Program-made: the position numbers and the translations under genes
Source of the DNA: Alteromonas sp047556435
Lineage (GTDB): Bacteria; Pseudomonadota; Gammaproteobacteria; Enterobacterales; Alteromonadaceae
NCBI RefSeq assembly: GCF_047556435.1
Contig: NZ_CP180210.1
Span: forward strand, 310,001-374,000
DNA: 64,000 nt
Direction: 5' to 3'
Part shown: positions 16,901-26,900 of the stretch, in pieces
How the letters are laid out: each line of letters opens with the position of its first letter
Position numbering within the stretch: the stretch's first letter is position 1
The notes under the pieces: model-generated
Database searches by the model: none
The model's input: the letters and a program-made list of their open reading frames with translations, nothing else
What the model was told of the DNA's origin: nothing

Positions 16901-19039
16901 GAAATCCGTGATGATATTGCTGATGTGCTGGATTGTAATGTCGTGCATCACTATGAAATTACCCATCCATCGCAGGCACTGACCTGCGATGCGGCGGAAG
17001 TGACGCTGCGCGCCTGTGCGAACGCGGCGTGCACGCAGCTGGTGAGCGATACCACGACGGTGGCTTTATCGGCCGGAAACTGGATGCCGTCACAAGTGAT
17101 AAGCTTCCGTGGGGAAACCCAGCTGTCTCTGGTACAGCGCAATACGGGCGTTCATACGGTAACGGTCAGCGGTCAGGATGCGGGCTCGTTGCCGGCGTCT
17201 GCTAACGTGTGTACTCAGGGGTGCGAGATTAACTTTGTCGATGCCGGTTTTACCTTTTTTGATGCTGCCTCTGCCGACGATAGTACGACATTGCCGGATA
17301 TAGTTGCCCAGGATAGCCTGGCGCGTATCGGGCTGCGAGCCGTGAAAGACAATGCCGGTGTTTGTGAAGCGCTGGTTAGCGGTGAGCAAGACATAACACT
17401 CACTTTTGATTGTGTTCAGACGGGGGCCGACTATTCCCCCAATCAGTGTAGGGTGCCTTTCGCAGGGATAGGGATAACCGGAGATGGCTCGGGGGACAAC
17501 AGTGGTACCCTGACGCTTACCTTTGATGACCAGGGGCGTACGACCTTTGATGGGCTGCACTACAGTGATGCCGGCCGGCTTTCCTTACGGGCAGGCGCAA
17601 CCATTGACGGTGCCACGATAACGTCCGGCTCCACGACACTGGACAGTATTCCTGCTGCGCTGGTGCTGACCACCGATGATACTGACGTGTATCCCGCCGG
17701 ACAGGAATTTTCGCTTACCATTCATGCCGAGGGAAGTCAGGGGGCGATGCTGCCAGGTTATTCTCCAGGCAATTTGCAGGCGATGTTTCAGCGACTGATA
17801 CCAAATGATATCAGCGCGGCAGACGGGCAGTGGAAACTGGGCGATGCAGCACGCATCAGCAGCAGTACGTCAGCCTCATTTACGGACATCGCCGTCGGCG
17901 CCTTCACGGCAGGTGAATATCAGTATGCTGAAAGTTATGTAGAAGAGGTAGGAAGCTTTGAGGCTGATATTCGCGATAGCCAGTATCTGGGAAACAATAC
18001 TATTGATGCTATTGCAAAAACACTTGGCCGCTTCACACCAGCCTATTTTGATGTAACAGCCTCAGCCACTCCTGCACTGGAGAATACCTGTGGGGTGTTT
18101 ACCTATGTCGGTCAGCAGATGGCGTTTGAAGCAGGTCGGGAACCGGTTTATAACGTCGTGGCTTACAACGGCAAAGGACAGATCACGCGAAACTATGGTA
18201 AGGCCCAGTGGCGGTTGAACCGAAACGCGAATGATTACACCAGTGCCGTAAGTGTGGCTGACGAGAGCGACTATACTGGCACGCTGGAATTGTCAGCCGG
18301 TGCCTCTTCCGTGGTGGTCTCCGGGCAGGACGATTACGACGGCTCTGCCGAATTGACGGTCATGGGTATGGGGCTGACTTACAGCAAAATTCCGGCTGTA
18401 AACAGCGCGTCAGGTATGGGATCACCGTTTTCTGCACAGGCAGCACTTGATGTTGCTGCCAATTTCTTTACCGACAGTGACGGGGTCTGCTTTCAAAGCA
18501 CCTATCCCGGCGCTTGCGAGACGATGGCTATTACCGGAATTGCCGGGGCTACCCAGCGGTACGGACGCCTGCGGCTGGAAAATACCTTTGGACCTGAAAC
18601 GGAACCGTTACGGGTGGTTGCTGTGACTGAATACTTTGACAGTGGTAGCTGGCAGCGCAACCTTGATGATAATTGCACCGTGCTCGATATTCAGGAGTCG
18701 GCGAACGATATTGTGCTCACTGACGCGTCATCGGGTGCGCAGGAAACGGATATTACCGATCTTCTGAATGACGTGGAGGCTAACGGTACTTTTCAGCAGG
18801 GGGTATCGGATAGCAGCGATCTTATCATCGGCCCGCCGCTGAATGCACAAGGGCAGGGTGTTCGCGGCGTAGTTATGATGTCGCTGGCCGCTGACGCTGG
18901 CGCCGCGTGGGCACAATATCTGAATATCGACTGGAACCTGGACGGTGTAATTGACCAGAATGATACGCCAAATGCGAGTGTCGCATTTGGCCTGTATCGC
19001 GGTAATGATCGCACCCTCAACTGGCGGGAGCGGTTCTGA
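13955..19039 (+). CDS. mshQ: giant MSHA-associated protein MshQ with three LamG domains
   Basis: 1694 residues with a Sec signal peptide (MKYCLALLLSVMALPALAA). In order: a beta-rich N-terminal region (about 25-265), three concanavalin-like LamG domains (about 272-490, 510-745 and 750-990; each has a TVSFW/TLSLWF-type strand and a (Q)WHHI/HVTYSW-type strand plus an (I)DDLRIY/IRLYSDAL end), and a C-terminal DUF6701-type region (about 995-1694). MshQ is always last in msh operons and is thought to be an exported adhesin or tip protein loaded by the minor pilins. The TAATG overlap with mshP supports co-translation. Ligand unknown. Confidence 0.9.
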   Translation: MKYCLALLLSVMALPALAAQCTAVFADAAGSYSSSSSIRFQPGASLWNTDGIIDFNDKTDNAGVNTSCATSSCRLSGQTAAAVTLPAFQNANSTQDVLVKQSQLNTLTPGDYDEVRLETYAQLETQGAGVYRIRRLQVGGNSQVRLAGGVYWIDELTTDNFVTFAPVSGEKVTVFVNRIQTSTQTQFNTLAAEPSDMTIFSYGDVNISQNNVIYAFIYTSGRLSLGNSAILYGAVNAGSVVMNDFAQIHYRPASIVNIEAENLCSVPVVLPDPIGRWPINVCSLSGSNTSVPDSIAGNNGEAVESPSSYDNGRLCQAAYFRGVGDIISIPHSPSYLLASGTVSFWVNTNNFAYYNRASAGGMAVFSKDSYGLDNGGHLTIWVTETGGVRVLHQNTLTSAQINTGPVLTEGQWHHIAYTFGTGGMELFVDGVLQGANSSFTDGLLNNAEPIVLGGNAWLTGNGTSESDELVDLYQGSVDDLRIYADALSAEQINLITGETASTCTTCTTNPTLMSHWKMDVCSVNGTPGEIVDAIRGYNGRAVNGVSALRNARFCQGMTLQGEGQHLLIDHRSAMALSEGTLSLWFKASDLQHAFRASRGAMSVFSKDAANSNSSLSGLGHFSFYIQDDGSLLFTQKNSNTALTLYSESGLATEREWHHVTYSWDAQQVRIHFDGAYLGGVSGNFGWRENSEPIVVGANTEYTASGSAAYSQLTDFFKGEIDDIRLYSDALTTADVQALFTASEYHCVQCEGGDPKLLYRFEEPAWSEAGAVTDSSGNDQHGSALGRAAPQLPGNKISCRVADIPSNTTANEIDAVETHLNINEVGERGTVSFWYKSNASWQGGGQRQLFDASKIQSPSSPDGRYDKFFFMSLNNSGQLTFGMEDNYDYDLLAATDPLNYGANEWVHIAISWDLAGEDVDLYINGARVYMQGQVTLISSTFGQLGSLRLGDNATSYLVNGSVPNAANGQFDDLRVYDYELTREEIRDDIADVLDCNVVHHYEITHPSQALTCDAAEVTLRACANAACTQLVSDTTTVALSAGNWMPSQVISFRGETQLSLVQRNTGVHTVTVSGQDAGSLPASANVCTQGCEINFVDAGFTFFDAASADDSTTLPDIVAQDSLARIGLRAVKDNAGVCEALVSGEQDITLTFDCVQTGADYSPNQCRVPFAGIGITGDGSGDNSGTLTLTFDDQGRTTFDGLHYSDAGRLSLRAGATIDGATITSGSTTLDSIPAALVLTTDDTDVYPAGQEFSLTIHAEGSQGAMLPGYSPGNLQAMFQRLIPNDISAADGQWKLGDAARISSSTSASFTDIAVGAFTAGEYQYAESYVEEVGSFEADIRDSQYLGNNTIDAIAKTLGRFTPAYFDVTASATPALENTCGVFTYVGQQMAFEAGREPVYNVVAYNGKGQITRNYGKAQWRLNRNANDYTSAVSVADESDYTGTLELSAGASSVVVSGQDDYDGSAELTVMGMGLTYSKIPAVNSASGMGSPFSAQAALDVAANFFTDSDGVCFQSTYPGACETMAITGIAGATQRYGRLRLENTFGPETEPLRVVAVTEYFDSGSWQRNLDDNCTVLDIQESANDIVLTDASSGAQETDITDLLNDVEANGTFQQGVSDSSDLIIGPPLNAQGQGVRGVVMMSLAADAGAAWAQYLNIDWNLDGVIDQNDTPNASVAFGLYRGNDRTLNWRERF

Positions 19040-19381
19040 GCGCAACGAACTGGCAAGCAGAAAGACGCTGAAGTAGTTCCGGTTTGTGATATTTTCATCA
19101 TGTTATGCCGGGAAAGAAAGATAAATTATTAACCACACGACGTCGTTAATGATGTAAAATAACTACTATGACGCACAGTTTTCTGAAGAAAACGGCGGTA
19201 TGGGGACGAATGTGAAAATAAAAATAAAAAATCACCAGTTTTTATTATCTTACGCAGGCTCTTTACTTGCTGAAAATAGCCCTCATTGTTAAAGTGTGTG
19301 GATAACTATCGACTTCACGCTAACGCGCTATCCATTCACCTCCAGCTTGCGCGTCGGCACAGTTACAGGAAATAACTCTTC
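19040..19381. other. mshQ-mreB intergenic region
   Basis: A 342-base gene-free stretch that separates the msh locus from mreB, AT-rich in its middle. It holds a perfect 7-bp stem with a 2-base centre (GTTTTCT-GA-AGAAAAC, 19178-19193) without a T-tract, a 6-bp inverted repeat ATTAAC...GTTAAT (19128-19150), and a possible sigma70 promoter listed separately. I see no classical terminator for msh and no small ORF with a good start. Confidence 0.6.
19267..19295 (+). promoter_or_regulatory. possible sigma70 promoter of mreBCD
   Basis: TTGCTG (19267-19272), 17-base spacer, TAAAGT (19290-19295), 86 bases before the mreB ATG. Spacing is ideal but the hexamers match consensus only in part; other promoters in this gap are possible. 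Confidence 0.3.
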
Positions 19382-20425
19382 ATGTTTAAAAAGCTTCGAG
19401 GCATGTTCTCCAATGACCTGTCCATCGACCTCGGAACCGCCAATACGCTGATATATGTTAAAGATCAGGGTATTGTTCTTAACGAGCCTTCCGTTGTAGC
19501 CATCCGACAGGAACGTGCTGCGGGTCCGAAAAGTGTTGCCGCGGTCGGAGCTGAAGCCAAACGAATGCTGGGCCGTACGCCAGGTAATATTCGCGCGATT
19601 CGTCCGATGAAAGATGGCGTTATCGCTGACTTCTACGTCACCGAAAAGATGCTGCAGCACTTCATTAAGCAGGTTCACGACAATAATTTCCTACGCCCAA
19701 GCCCGCGTGTATTGGTTTGCGTGCCGTGTGGTTCTACCCAGGTAGAGCGTCGCGCCATCAAGGAATCTGCGCTGGGTGCTGGCGCTCGTGAAGTGTATTT
19801 GATTGACGAGCCAATGGCCGCGGCCATCGGTGCAGGGCTACCGGTATCTGAAGCCACCGGCTCGATGGTTGTGGACATCGGTGGTGGTACGACGGAAGTT
19901 GCCATTATCTCCCTTAACGGTGTGGTGTACTCATCGTCAGTGCGTATTGGTGGTGACAAGTTCGATGAAGCCATTATTAACTATATCCGTCGTAACTTCG
20001 GCTCGCTAATTGGTGAAGCCACGGCGGAACGTATTAAACATGAAATTGGTGCGGCGTATCCGGGCGAGGAAGTGCGCGAAATCGAAGTGCGCGGCCGTAA
20101 CCTGGCCGAAGGTGTACCTCGCGGGTTTATCCTGAATTCAAATGAAATTCTGGAAGCGCTGCAAGAGCCTTTAACCGGTATCGTTTCTGCGGTAATGGTG
20201 GCACTTGAGCAATCTCCGCCTGAGCTGGCTTCTGATATTTCAGAGCGCGGCATGGTACTAACAGGCGGTGGTGCGCTATTGAAAGATTTAGACAGGCTGT
20301 TAATGGAAGAGACCGGCATTCCGGTTGTCATCGCAGATGATCCATTAACTTGTGTTGCGCGTGGTGGTGGTAAAGCGTTTGATATGATCGACCTTCACGG
20401 CGGCGACCTGTTTAGTTACGAATAA
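19382..20425 (+). CDS. mreB: rod-shape actin homologue MreB
   Basis: 347 residues, full length, opening MFKKLRGMFSNDLSIDLGTA, with the actin-fold phosphate-1 motif (LSIDLGTANT), phosphate-2 (MVVDIGGGTTEVAI) and adenosine motif (GMVLTGGGALL). MreB filaments under the inner membrane direct the elongasome with MreC and MreD. The amphipathic N-terminal segment that binds membrane is present. First gene of mreBCD; a terminator-like hairpin follows its stop, see the separate entry. Confidence 0.98.
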   Translation: MFKKLRGMFSNDLSIDLGTANTLIYVKDQGIVLNEPSVVAIRQERAAGPKSVAAVGAEAKRMLGRTPGNIRAIRPMKDGVIADFYVTEKMLQHFIKQVHDNNFLRPSPRVLVCVPCGSTQVERRAIKESALGAGAREVYLIDEPMAAAIGAGLPVSEATGSMVVDIGGGTTEVAIISLNGVVYSSSVRIGGDKFDEAIINYIRRNFGSLIGEATAERIKHEIGAAYPGEEVREIEVRGRNLAEGVPRGFILNSNEILEALQEPLTGIVSAVMVALEQSPPELASDISERGMVLTGGGALLKDLDRLLMEETGIPVVIADDPLTCVARGGGKAFDMIDLHGGDLFSYE

Positions 20426-20432
20426 GACGGGC

Positions 20433-20456
20433 AAGGCAACCTGAGGTTGCCTTTTT
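20433..20456 (+). terminator. intrinsic terminator or attenuator between mreB and mreC
   Basis: AAGGCAACC-TGA-GGTTGCC-TTTTT: a 7-bp perfect stem (GGCAACC/GGTTGCC), 3-base loop and five T, starting 7 bases after the mreB stop and ending 6 bases before the mreC ATG. It has all parts of a Rho-independent terminator and would lower mreC-mreD output relative to mreB. Confidence 0.8.
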
Positions 20457-20462
20457 CCTTCC

Positions 20463-21377
20463 ATGGATACCATATTTACCCGGGGCCCATCACTAAACAA
20501 CCGACTTGCGCTAGCGATAGCCCTGTCGGTTTTGTTGATCTTTGTCGACCATAAACTCGACGGCTTCAAGTCTACCCGTGTTTATCTCAATTCCTTAATG
20601 AGCCCTCTGCAATATCTGGCAAACTTGCCAAGTCTGATGCTGAGTGAATCGGCAGAACGGCTGACGTCTCAGCAACAATTGCTGGAAGAGAACAAGCGTC
20701 TGACAAACCGTGTCATTCAGATGAGCGAACGATTGCAGCGCTTTGAAGTATTGCAAAGCGAAAATGCCCAGTTGAGAAAACTGCTGGATGGGCCGGTGAA
20801 AACCGGCATGCGCAAGATGGTGGCTGAATTGATGGCGGTGGATAACAACCCCTTCAGCCATCAGGTGCTGGTGAATAAAGGCGCTATTGATGGTGTTTAC
20901 GAAGGGCAGTCGGTACTGGATGACCGCGGCATTGTCGGGCAGGTGATGGAGGTTGGCTCAACCAACAGCCGTGTCCTGCTGATATCCGATCTGACTCACG
21001 CCATTCCGGTTCGCGCATTACGCAACAATATCCGTTTTATCGCCAGCGGCAGCGGGTCGCTTGAAGAACTGTACCTTGAACACGTCCCCCACAGTGTCGA
21101 TGTGAAAGTCGGCGACTTACTGGTGTCCTCGGGGCTCGGCAACGTGTTCCCGGAAGGCTATCCTGTGGCCCGGATAAAAACTGTTGAACGCGATGAGAGC
21201 AGGCCATTTGCCAGGGTCATTGCACAGCCGTTGGCCCGACTCGATCGATTACGTTACATGCTGCTGCTATGGCCGGAAGAGACCGCCGGTGATGAACCGG
21301 TCCAGAATGATGACGACGCAGAAACACCACCAGACGATAACAAGCAACCCACTGACCAGAAGGAGCCTCAGTCATGA
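20463..21377 (+). CDS. mreC: rod-shape protein MreC
   Basis: 304 residues: one transmembrane helix (about 14-30, LALAIALSVLLIFV), a coiled coil at about 60-100, then the periplasmic double beta-barrel of MreC (MAVDNNPFSHQVLVNKGAIDG region, GQVMEVG, SDLTHAIPV), ending in an acidic, Pro/Gln-rich tail. MreC joins MreB/MreD to PBP2-RodA. The ATG follows the mreB terminator by six bases, and no purine-rich ribosome-binding site is visible, since the T-tract occupies that place; its end overlaps mreD by four bases. Confidence 0.96.
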   Translation: MDTIFTRGPSLNNRLALAIALSVLLIFVDHKLDGFKSTRVYLNSLMSPLQYLANLPSLMLSESAERLTSQQQLLEENKRLTNRVIQMSERLQRFEVLQSENAQLRKLLDGPVKTGMRKMVAELMAVDNNPFSHQVLVNKGAIDGVYEGQSVLDDRGIVGQVMEVGSTNSRVLLISDLTHAIPVRALRNNIRFIASGSGSLEELYLEHVPHSVDVKVGDLLVSSGLGNVFPEGYPVARIKTVERDESRPFARVIAQPLARLDRLRYMLLLWPEETAGDEPVQNDDDAETPPDDNKQPTDQKEPQS

Positions 21378-21856
21378 TCCTAAAGGCCAGACACTATGTT
21401 ATTGCCATCACGATTATCATTTCACTGGTGTTGCAAATTATGCCTATGCCTATCCAGGTCGATATGTATCGGCCCGATTGGGTGTTAATTGTTCTGGCCT
21501 ACTGGGCCATGGCACTGCCAAACCGGGTGAATGTAGGAATCGCTTTTCTCACCGGCCTGGCACTGGATATTCTGGTGGGAACTGCGTTGGGTATTCACAG
21601 CCTGGCGCTGAGCGTGTCGGTGTACGTGCTGGCGGCGAATTACCAGCGACTGCGAAATTATTCTGTATGGCAGCAGGCTATCATCATCGGGCTCTTGAGT
21701 TCGCTTTACCACCTGGTGGTGTTCTGGTTACAGCATTTGCTGACTGACGTGTATTTTCAGTTCGCGTATTTGTGGCCGGTACTAACCTCAATGCTACTCT
21801 GGCCCTGGGTCTTCTGGCTGCTACGTAAAGCACGTCGACAATTACGAATAACCTGA
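21374..21856 (+). CDS. mreD: rod-shape protein MreD
   Basis: 160-residue polytopic inner-membrane protein with about five hydrophobic helices; YRPDWVLIVLAYWAMALPNRVN (given in part: RPDWVLIVLAYW, LPNRVN) is the conserved MreD start region, followed by GLALDILVGTALGIHSL. It starts four bases inside mreC (ATGA) and is the third member of the elongasome operon. Twelve bases separate it from maf. Confidence 0.95.
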   Translation: MILKARHYVIAITIIISLVLQIMPMPIQVDMYRPDWVLIVLAYWAMALPNRVNVGIAFLTGLALDILVGTALGIHSLALSVSVYVLAANYQRLRNYSVWQQAIIIGLLSSLYHLVVFWLQHLLTDVYFQFAYLWPVLTSMLLWPWVFWLLRKARRQLRIT

Positions 21857-21867
21857 CACAGGAGGCG

Positions 21868-22455
21868 ATGGTGTCCAAATCTCTTTTGCTTGCCTCAGCA
21901 TCCCCGCGCCGAACGGCGTTGCTCTCACAAATAGGCATTCATCATACAGTTAATCCGGTAGATATTGATGAGTCGGTCAAAGGCCAGGAGACGCCGCAAG
22001 AGCAGGTTGTCAGACTGGCTGCAGAGAAAGCATCGGCGGCTTTTTCCACCCTGAGTCCACACGTTCGCAACACCACCGTCGTGCTGGCCTCAGATACACT
22101 AATCTCACTGGACGGCGTGAGCCTTGGCAAGCCCAAGGACGCCGAGGACAGCGCCAGAATGTTACGTGCTATGGCAAACCGCGAGCATGATGTGCTTACC
22201 GCCATCAGTGTGAAGGATGACAACCGGCAACAAACGCAATGTATTCGTACCCGCGTATACTTTGGAGCGTTGACCGATGAGGATATTGCCGCATACTGGA
22301 ATACCGGTGAGCCCGCTGATAAGGCCGGTAGTTATGCGATTCAGGGAATTGGCGGTCAGTTTGTGAAATCCATTGAAGGCAGTGCCAGCGCCGTTATCGG
22401 GTTGCCCTTGTATGAAACCCGCATGCTGTTAAAAGAATTCGGAGTAGAGTCATGA
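21868..22455 (+). CDS. maf: Maf-type dTTP/UTP pyrophosphatase (YhdE family)
   Basis: 195 residues with the Maf signatures LLASASPRR near the N-terminus, (V)LASDTLISLDG, LGKPKD and GSYAIQGIGG. Proteins of this subfamily hydrolyse dTTP, UTP and modified analogues to the monophosphates, a house-cleaning role. ATG 21868 is followed directly by GTG 21871; the AGGAGG at 21860-21865 lies better for the GTG, so the protein may start one codon later. Its last four bases overlap rng, the same order as in E. coli (mreBCD-yhdE-rng). Confidence 0.94.
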   Translation: MVSKSLLLASASPRRTALLSQIGIHHTVNPVDIDESVKGQETPQEQVVRLAAEKASAAFSTLSPHVRNTTVVLASDTLISLDGVSLGKPKDAEDSARMLRAMANREHDVLTAISVKDDNRQQTQCIRTRVYFGALTDEDIAAYWNTGEPADKAGSYAIQGIGGQFVKSIEGSASAVIGLPLYETRMLLKEFGVES

Positions 22456-23918
22456 GCGCAGAACTGTTGATTAATGTGACACCATCGGAGTCCCGCGTGG
22501 CGCTTATTGAGAACGGTATTCTGCAGGAGATCCATGTTGAACGTCATACCAAACGCGGGCTGGTTGGCAACATTTATCGTGGGAAAGTATCCCGTGTGTT
22601 GCCTGGTATGCAGGCTGCATTTGTTGATATTGGGCTGGACAAAGCAGCATTCCTGCACGCCTCGGATATCGTTATCCACAACGAAGTGGTCGGCGAAGTA
22701 TCTACCAGCCACATTGAAAAGCAGGATATCCGTGAGTTGGTTCGCGATGGGCAGCACATTGTGGTGCAGGTGGTAAAGGATCCGATAGGCACGAAAGGGG
22801 CGAGACTCACCACTGACATCACCATTCCTTCGCGCTATCTGGTATTCATGCCGAGCGTAACCCACGTTGGCGTGTCTCAGCGCATCGAAGATGAATCTGA
22901 GCGTGAACGTTTAAAGTCGCTGGTGCAGGAATTTTGTGACGAAGACGGCGGCTTTATTCTGCGTACCGCCGCTGAAGGCGTCAGCAAAACCGAACTTACC
23001 CAGGATGCCGAGTTTTTGCGCCGGCTATGGAACAAGATCCAGATGCGCATGAAAAAGCGCAAATCCAATGTTCTGTATGAAGATTTGCCGCTAGCCCGTC
23101 GCGTGCTACGTGACTTTGTCGGGACGGAGCTGGACCGTATCCGAATTGACTCCAAGCTTTCTTATCAGGAGCTGGATCAGTTCACAAAAGAATATGTACC
23201 GGAAATGAACGGGAAGCTGGAATACTACCCGGGGGATCGTCCTATTTTCGATCTCTATGATGTGGAAAATGAGGGCCAGCGCGCGTTGGAGCGTCGGGTG
23301 GACCTGAAATCAGGTGGCTATCTGATTATTGATCAGACCGAAGCCATGACCACTATCGACATCAATACCGGTGCGTTTGTTGGTCATCGCAACCTCGAAG
23401 AAACCATTTTCAACACCAATATCGAAGCTACGCAGGCTATCGCCAGGCAGCTGAGGCTGCGTAATCTGGGCGGTATGATCCTGATCGATTTTATCGATAT
23501 GGTGGAACCTGACCACAAAAGACGTGTCTTACATAGTCTGGAAGTCGCGACAAGTAAGGACAGAGCGAAGATAAACATCCATGGTTTTACCGCGCTGGGA
23601 CTAATCGAAATGACCCGCAAGCGCACACGGGAAAGCCTGGAGCACATTCTCTGTGGAGAGTGCCCGGTATGCAAAGGCCGGGGAACGGTGAAAACCATCG
23701 AAACCATCTGTTTTGAAATCATGCGTGAAATTGTCCGCGTGAACCGCGCATACGACGCCGATAAGTTTGTCGTATACGCCTCTCCAAAGGTTGTGGAAGC
23801 CTTGATGGGAGAGGAATCTCATATGCTCGCAGAACTGGAAGTCTTCGTGTCTAAACAAATCAAAGTGCAGACAGAGCCATTGTATAACCAGGACAAATAT
23901 GACGTTGTCATGATGTAA
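22452..23918 (+). CDS. rng: ribonuclease G
   Basis: 488 residues, standard length for RNase G. It begins MSAELLINVTPSESRVAL; an S1 RNA-binding domain at about 40-120 (NIYRGKVSRVLPGMQAAFVDIG in part), then the catalytic RNase E/G domain with the magnesium-binding DIN (TIDINTG) and LIDFIDM aspartates and the zinc-link CGECPVC(KGRG) motif near residue 403-407. It matures 16S rRNA and degrades some mRNAs. ATGA overlap with maf; yhdP follows after 15 bases. Confidence 0.97.
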   Translation: MSAELLINVTPSESRVALIENGILQEIHVERHTKRGLVGNIYRGKVSRVLPGMQAAFVDIGLDKAAFLHASDIVIHNEVVGEVSTSHIEKQDIRELVRDGQHIVVQVVKDPIGTKGARLTTDITIPSRYLVFMPSVTHVGVSQRIEDESERERLKSLVQEFCDEDGGFILRTAAEGVSKTELTQDAEFLRRLWNKIQMRMKKRKSNVLYEDLPLARRVLRDFVGTELDRIRIDSKLSYQELDQFTKEYVPEMNGKLEYYPGDRPIFDLYDVENEGQRALERRVDLKSGGYLIIDQTEAMTTIDINTGAFVGHRNLEETIFNTNIEATQAIARQLRLRNLGGMILIDFIDMVEPDHKRRVLHSLEVATSKDRAKINIHGFTALGLIEMTRKRTRESLEHILCGECPVCKGRGTVKTIETICFEIMREIVRVNRAYDADKFVVYASPKVVEALMGEESHMLAELEVFVSKQIKVQTEPLYNQDKYDVVMM

Positions 23919-23933
23919 AAAATAAGGCGAAGC

Positions 23934-26900
23934 GTGACAAAATTAAGCACAGCCGCAGCGTATATCGTAAAAAAGCTGTGGCTGACACTGGCCATTTTGC
24001 TGGTGCTTTTTGCAGTATTACTAAGCGTTTTGCGGTACGCATTACCGCATATTGAACACAAAAAGCACTTACTGGAAGATTATGTTAATCAGCAGTATGG
24101 CGTCAATTTAACCATAGAAAGTGTGCATGCCGTCTGGCAGCGCAGTGGCCCCACTGTGGTGTTAAATAAGGTGTCTTTGGCCAAAGACGCCTCATCTCCT
24201 GTTGCCCTTAATATCGATGAAGTCTATGTCGAGCTGGATTTCTGGGCCTCGCTGTCGCAGCGCCTGGTGTCCTCGCGTCGCTTTGAGCTGGTGGGGTTGC
24301 AGCTGGAGATTGATGCCGATCGGCTGGAAGGGGCGTCTGACAGCGATTTTCCGGTGGTTGATGCGCTCGAAAGTTTGTTTCTGGAACAGCTACAGCAGTT
24401 CTCCCTTAACGATGGTGAAGTCATTCTAACCCGGGATGGGAATCAGCAGACTTTCGATCTGGAAGCTCTCGCCTGGATTAACCAGGGGACCCGACATCAG
24501 GGCCGCGGGGCCGTTCAGGTGCGGGATCTGTCGAACAATTCGGCATCTTTTATTATCGACTTGTATGGCGACAAAGATAACCTGAGCGGTGTTTTCTATG
24601 CAAAAGCTGAAGAGCTGGATATCTCACCCTGGGTTAGTGAGTGGTTACAAATCAGCAGGCCATTAAGCCAGAGCCGCGCCAATTTTGAAATCTGGAGCGA
24701 GTTACAGGATGGAAAACTTGATGCTGTAAATGTTGTGTTTGACCGCAGTCTACTGGAGTGGGGCGGGGAAGCCTCACGCGCCGTATATACCGGTTTGCGG
24801 GGAGGGTCGATCCAGGCTCTTCCGGCAGCGAACGGCTGGAACGTACGGGTGGACCAGCTGATCCTCGATTCAAATACGCAGACGTTAGTTACCGATCTGG
24901 TCGGCCATGTGTCGGCCAATGGCGAATTATTACTAAACACGGTCAAACCCGTCTCGGTTAACCCCTTTATGATGCTGTTGCCGCTGTTTAGCAGCGATAC
25001 CAGTCTTGAACAGCTTCAGGCTATGAAGCCTCAGGGCCAACTTGCAACCCTGCAGTTTCAATGGAAACAGCATGGCCCTGCACTGGCGGCAAAGCTGCTG
25101 GATATTTCATGGAATCAAACAGATCTCATTCCTGGCCTGACGTCTATCGATGCGGATGTGTACTGGTACAAAAATCAAGGCAGTCTCAAGTTGTCTTCTT
25201 CAAACAGCCGACTTGAAATCAATAATTTGTTGGATGATAACCTCGAAGTGTCGGCGCTAAACGGTGAGTTCTATGTGTACGCCGTTAAGCCAGGCCAGGG
25301 TGATAACGGCCGTCAGTGGTGGGTGCAAAGCAATAATATTCGATTTAGCAGTGATAAGTTGTCGTTTACTCAACAGGCCCGCTATCACATCAACTCCGGA
25401 ACACTGCAAAGTGTCGTCAATGTCAGCCCCTTTTCGGTCAGCGAAGTGGATAGCCTGTTGCCTGACCCGGTTATGGGGGAAAACACCTCTGCTTATCTGC
25501 GCCGGGCGTTTTCTGGTGGGGGAGATATCGAGCATGCACGGATACTGTGGGACGGGAAGTTCAGCGATTTTCCCTTCCATGACAATAGTGGCGTATTTCA
25601 GGCATTTGTGGGGATAACAGACAGTGAGTTTACCTTCGATCCTAACTGGCCTGCCTTAACGAATCTCAATCTGGATTTGTTTTTTGTTAATGATGCGCTG
25701 GTGATGGAAAGCCCGTCAGCAACGCTGATGGATGTCGAAATCAGCAATATGTCTGCTGCGATCCCTTCGCTGACACCGTCTTCCGAACTTAGCATATACG
25801 CCACGGGTACCGGCACAGGAGAGGAGCTTGCGGCGCTTATGTCATCCTCATCTATGGCAGATTCGCTAGGCAATCTACTGAAAAATCAGGTCCAGGTTTC
25901 AGGTGAGGTGTCGTCCCGTCTGAAATTACAGATACCCTTCTCGGGCACCAATGTAAAAGCGTCGGGTAAAGTTACGCTGGCGGATAACAGTATTTTTATC
26001 AGCCCGACAAAAATGCGCTTTAATAATGCCTCGGGCACTATCAACTTCAAAAACGACATCGTGAGTTTTGATGGTCTTCAGGCAGATTTACTTGAGCAGC
26101 CTGTGGCGCTTAACATGCGAGGACAACAGCAGGAAGACGCCTACCTTGTTGACCTGGATGTGTCAGGCAAGTGGTCTGTTGCACCGCTGACAAATAAATT
26201 TAAGCCTGAACTTGGCAACTATCTTGGGGGAGAGTCGAACTGGACCGGTGAGGTCGACCTTATCATCCCTAAAGAAGGTTTTTCTTACAAGGCATCAATT
26301 TCATCAACGCTGACCGGTTTGGGCTCGGCACTGCCTCCACCTTTTAATAAGCGCGCAGGCAACGACAAAGTGCTTCTTCTGAGTGCCGAAGGCAATCAGC
26401 AGAATTCGACGATATCCGGCACACTGGGAGAGGATATCCGCTTTGATGGCATTCTTCCGCATGAAGAATTTCAGTTTTCACGTGCGCATCTGGCGCTAGG
26501 TGATTCAGAGTTTGTTGGCCTGGGAGTTGGCTTTAGTGTTTCTGCCGCACTGGAACTGGTGGATATCGGCAGTTGGTATCAAACGATAGAGATGCTGCTT
26601 GACGGCGAAGGCGAAGGTGGTGCTGGGCTATTTAGTGTACCAGAGCGAATCTTTGCAAATGTCGGCACGTTGCGATTCGCCGGGCAAACACTGAACGACG
26701 TGGCTATTATTGCCAAGCAAGTGAACAAAAACTGGTTGCTTGAGGTGAATGCTGAGGAAGCCAGGGCCACCGTAAATTTATACGATCAGTGGTTAACGCG
26801 GGGTATTGAGATAGAAGCCGACTATCTGAAACTGGCGAAATGGGAAGGCGCTGACAGCGAGACTGCCAGTGAGTGGAATGCCGATACGCTACCGCCGGTC

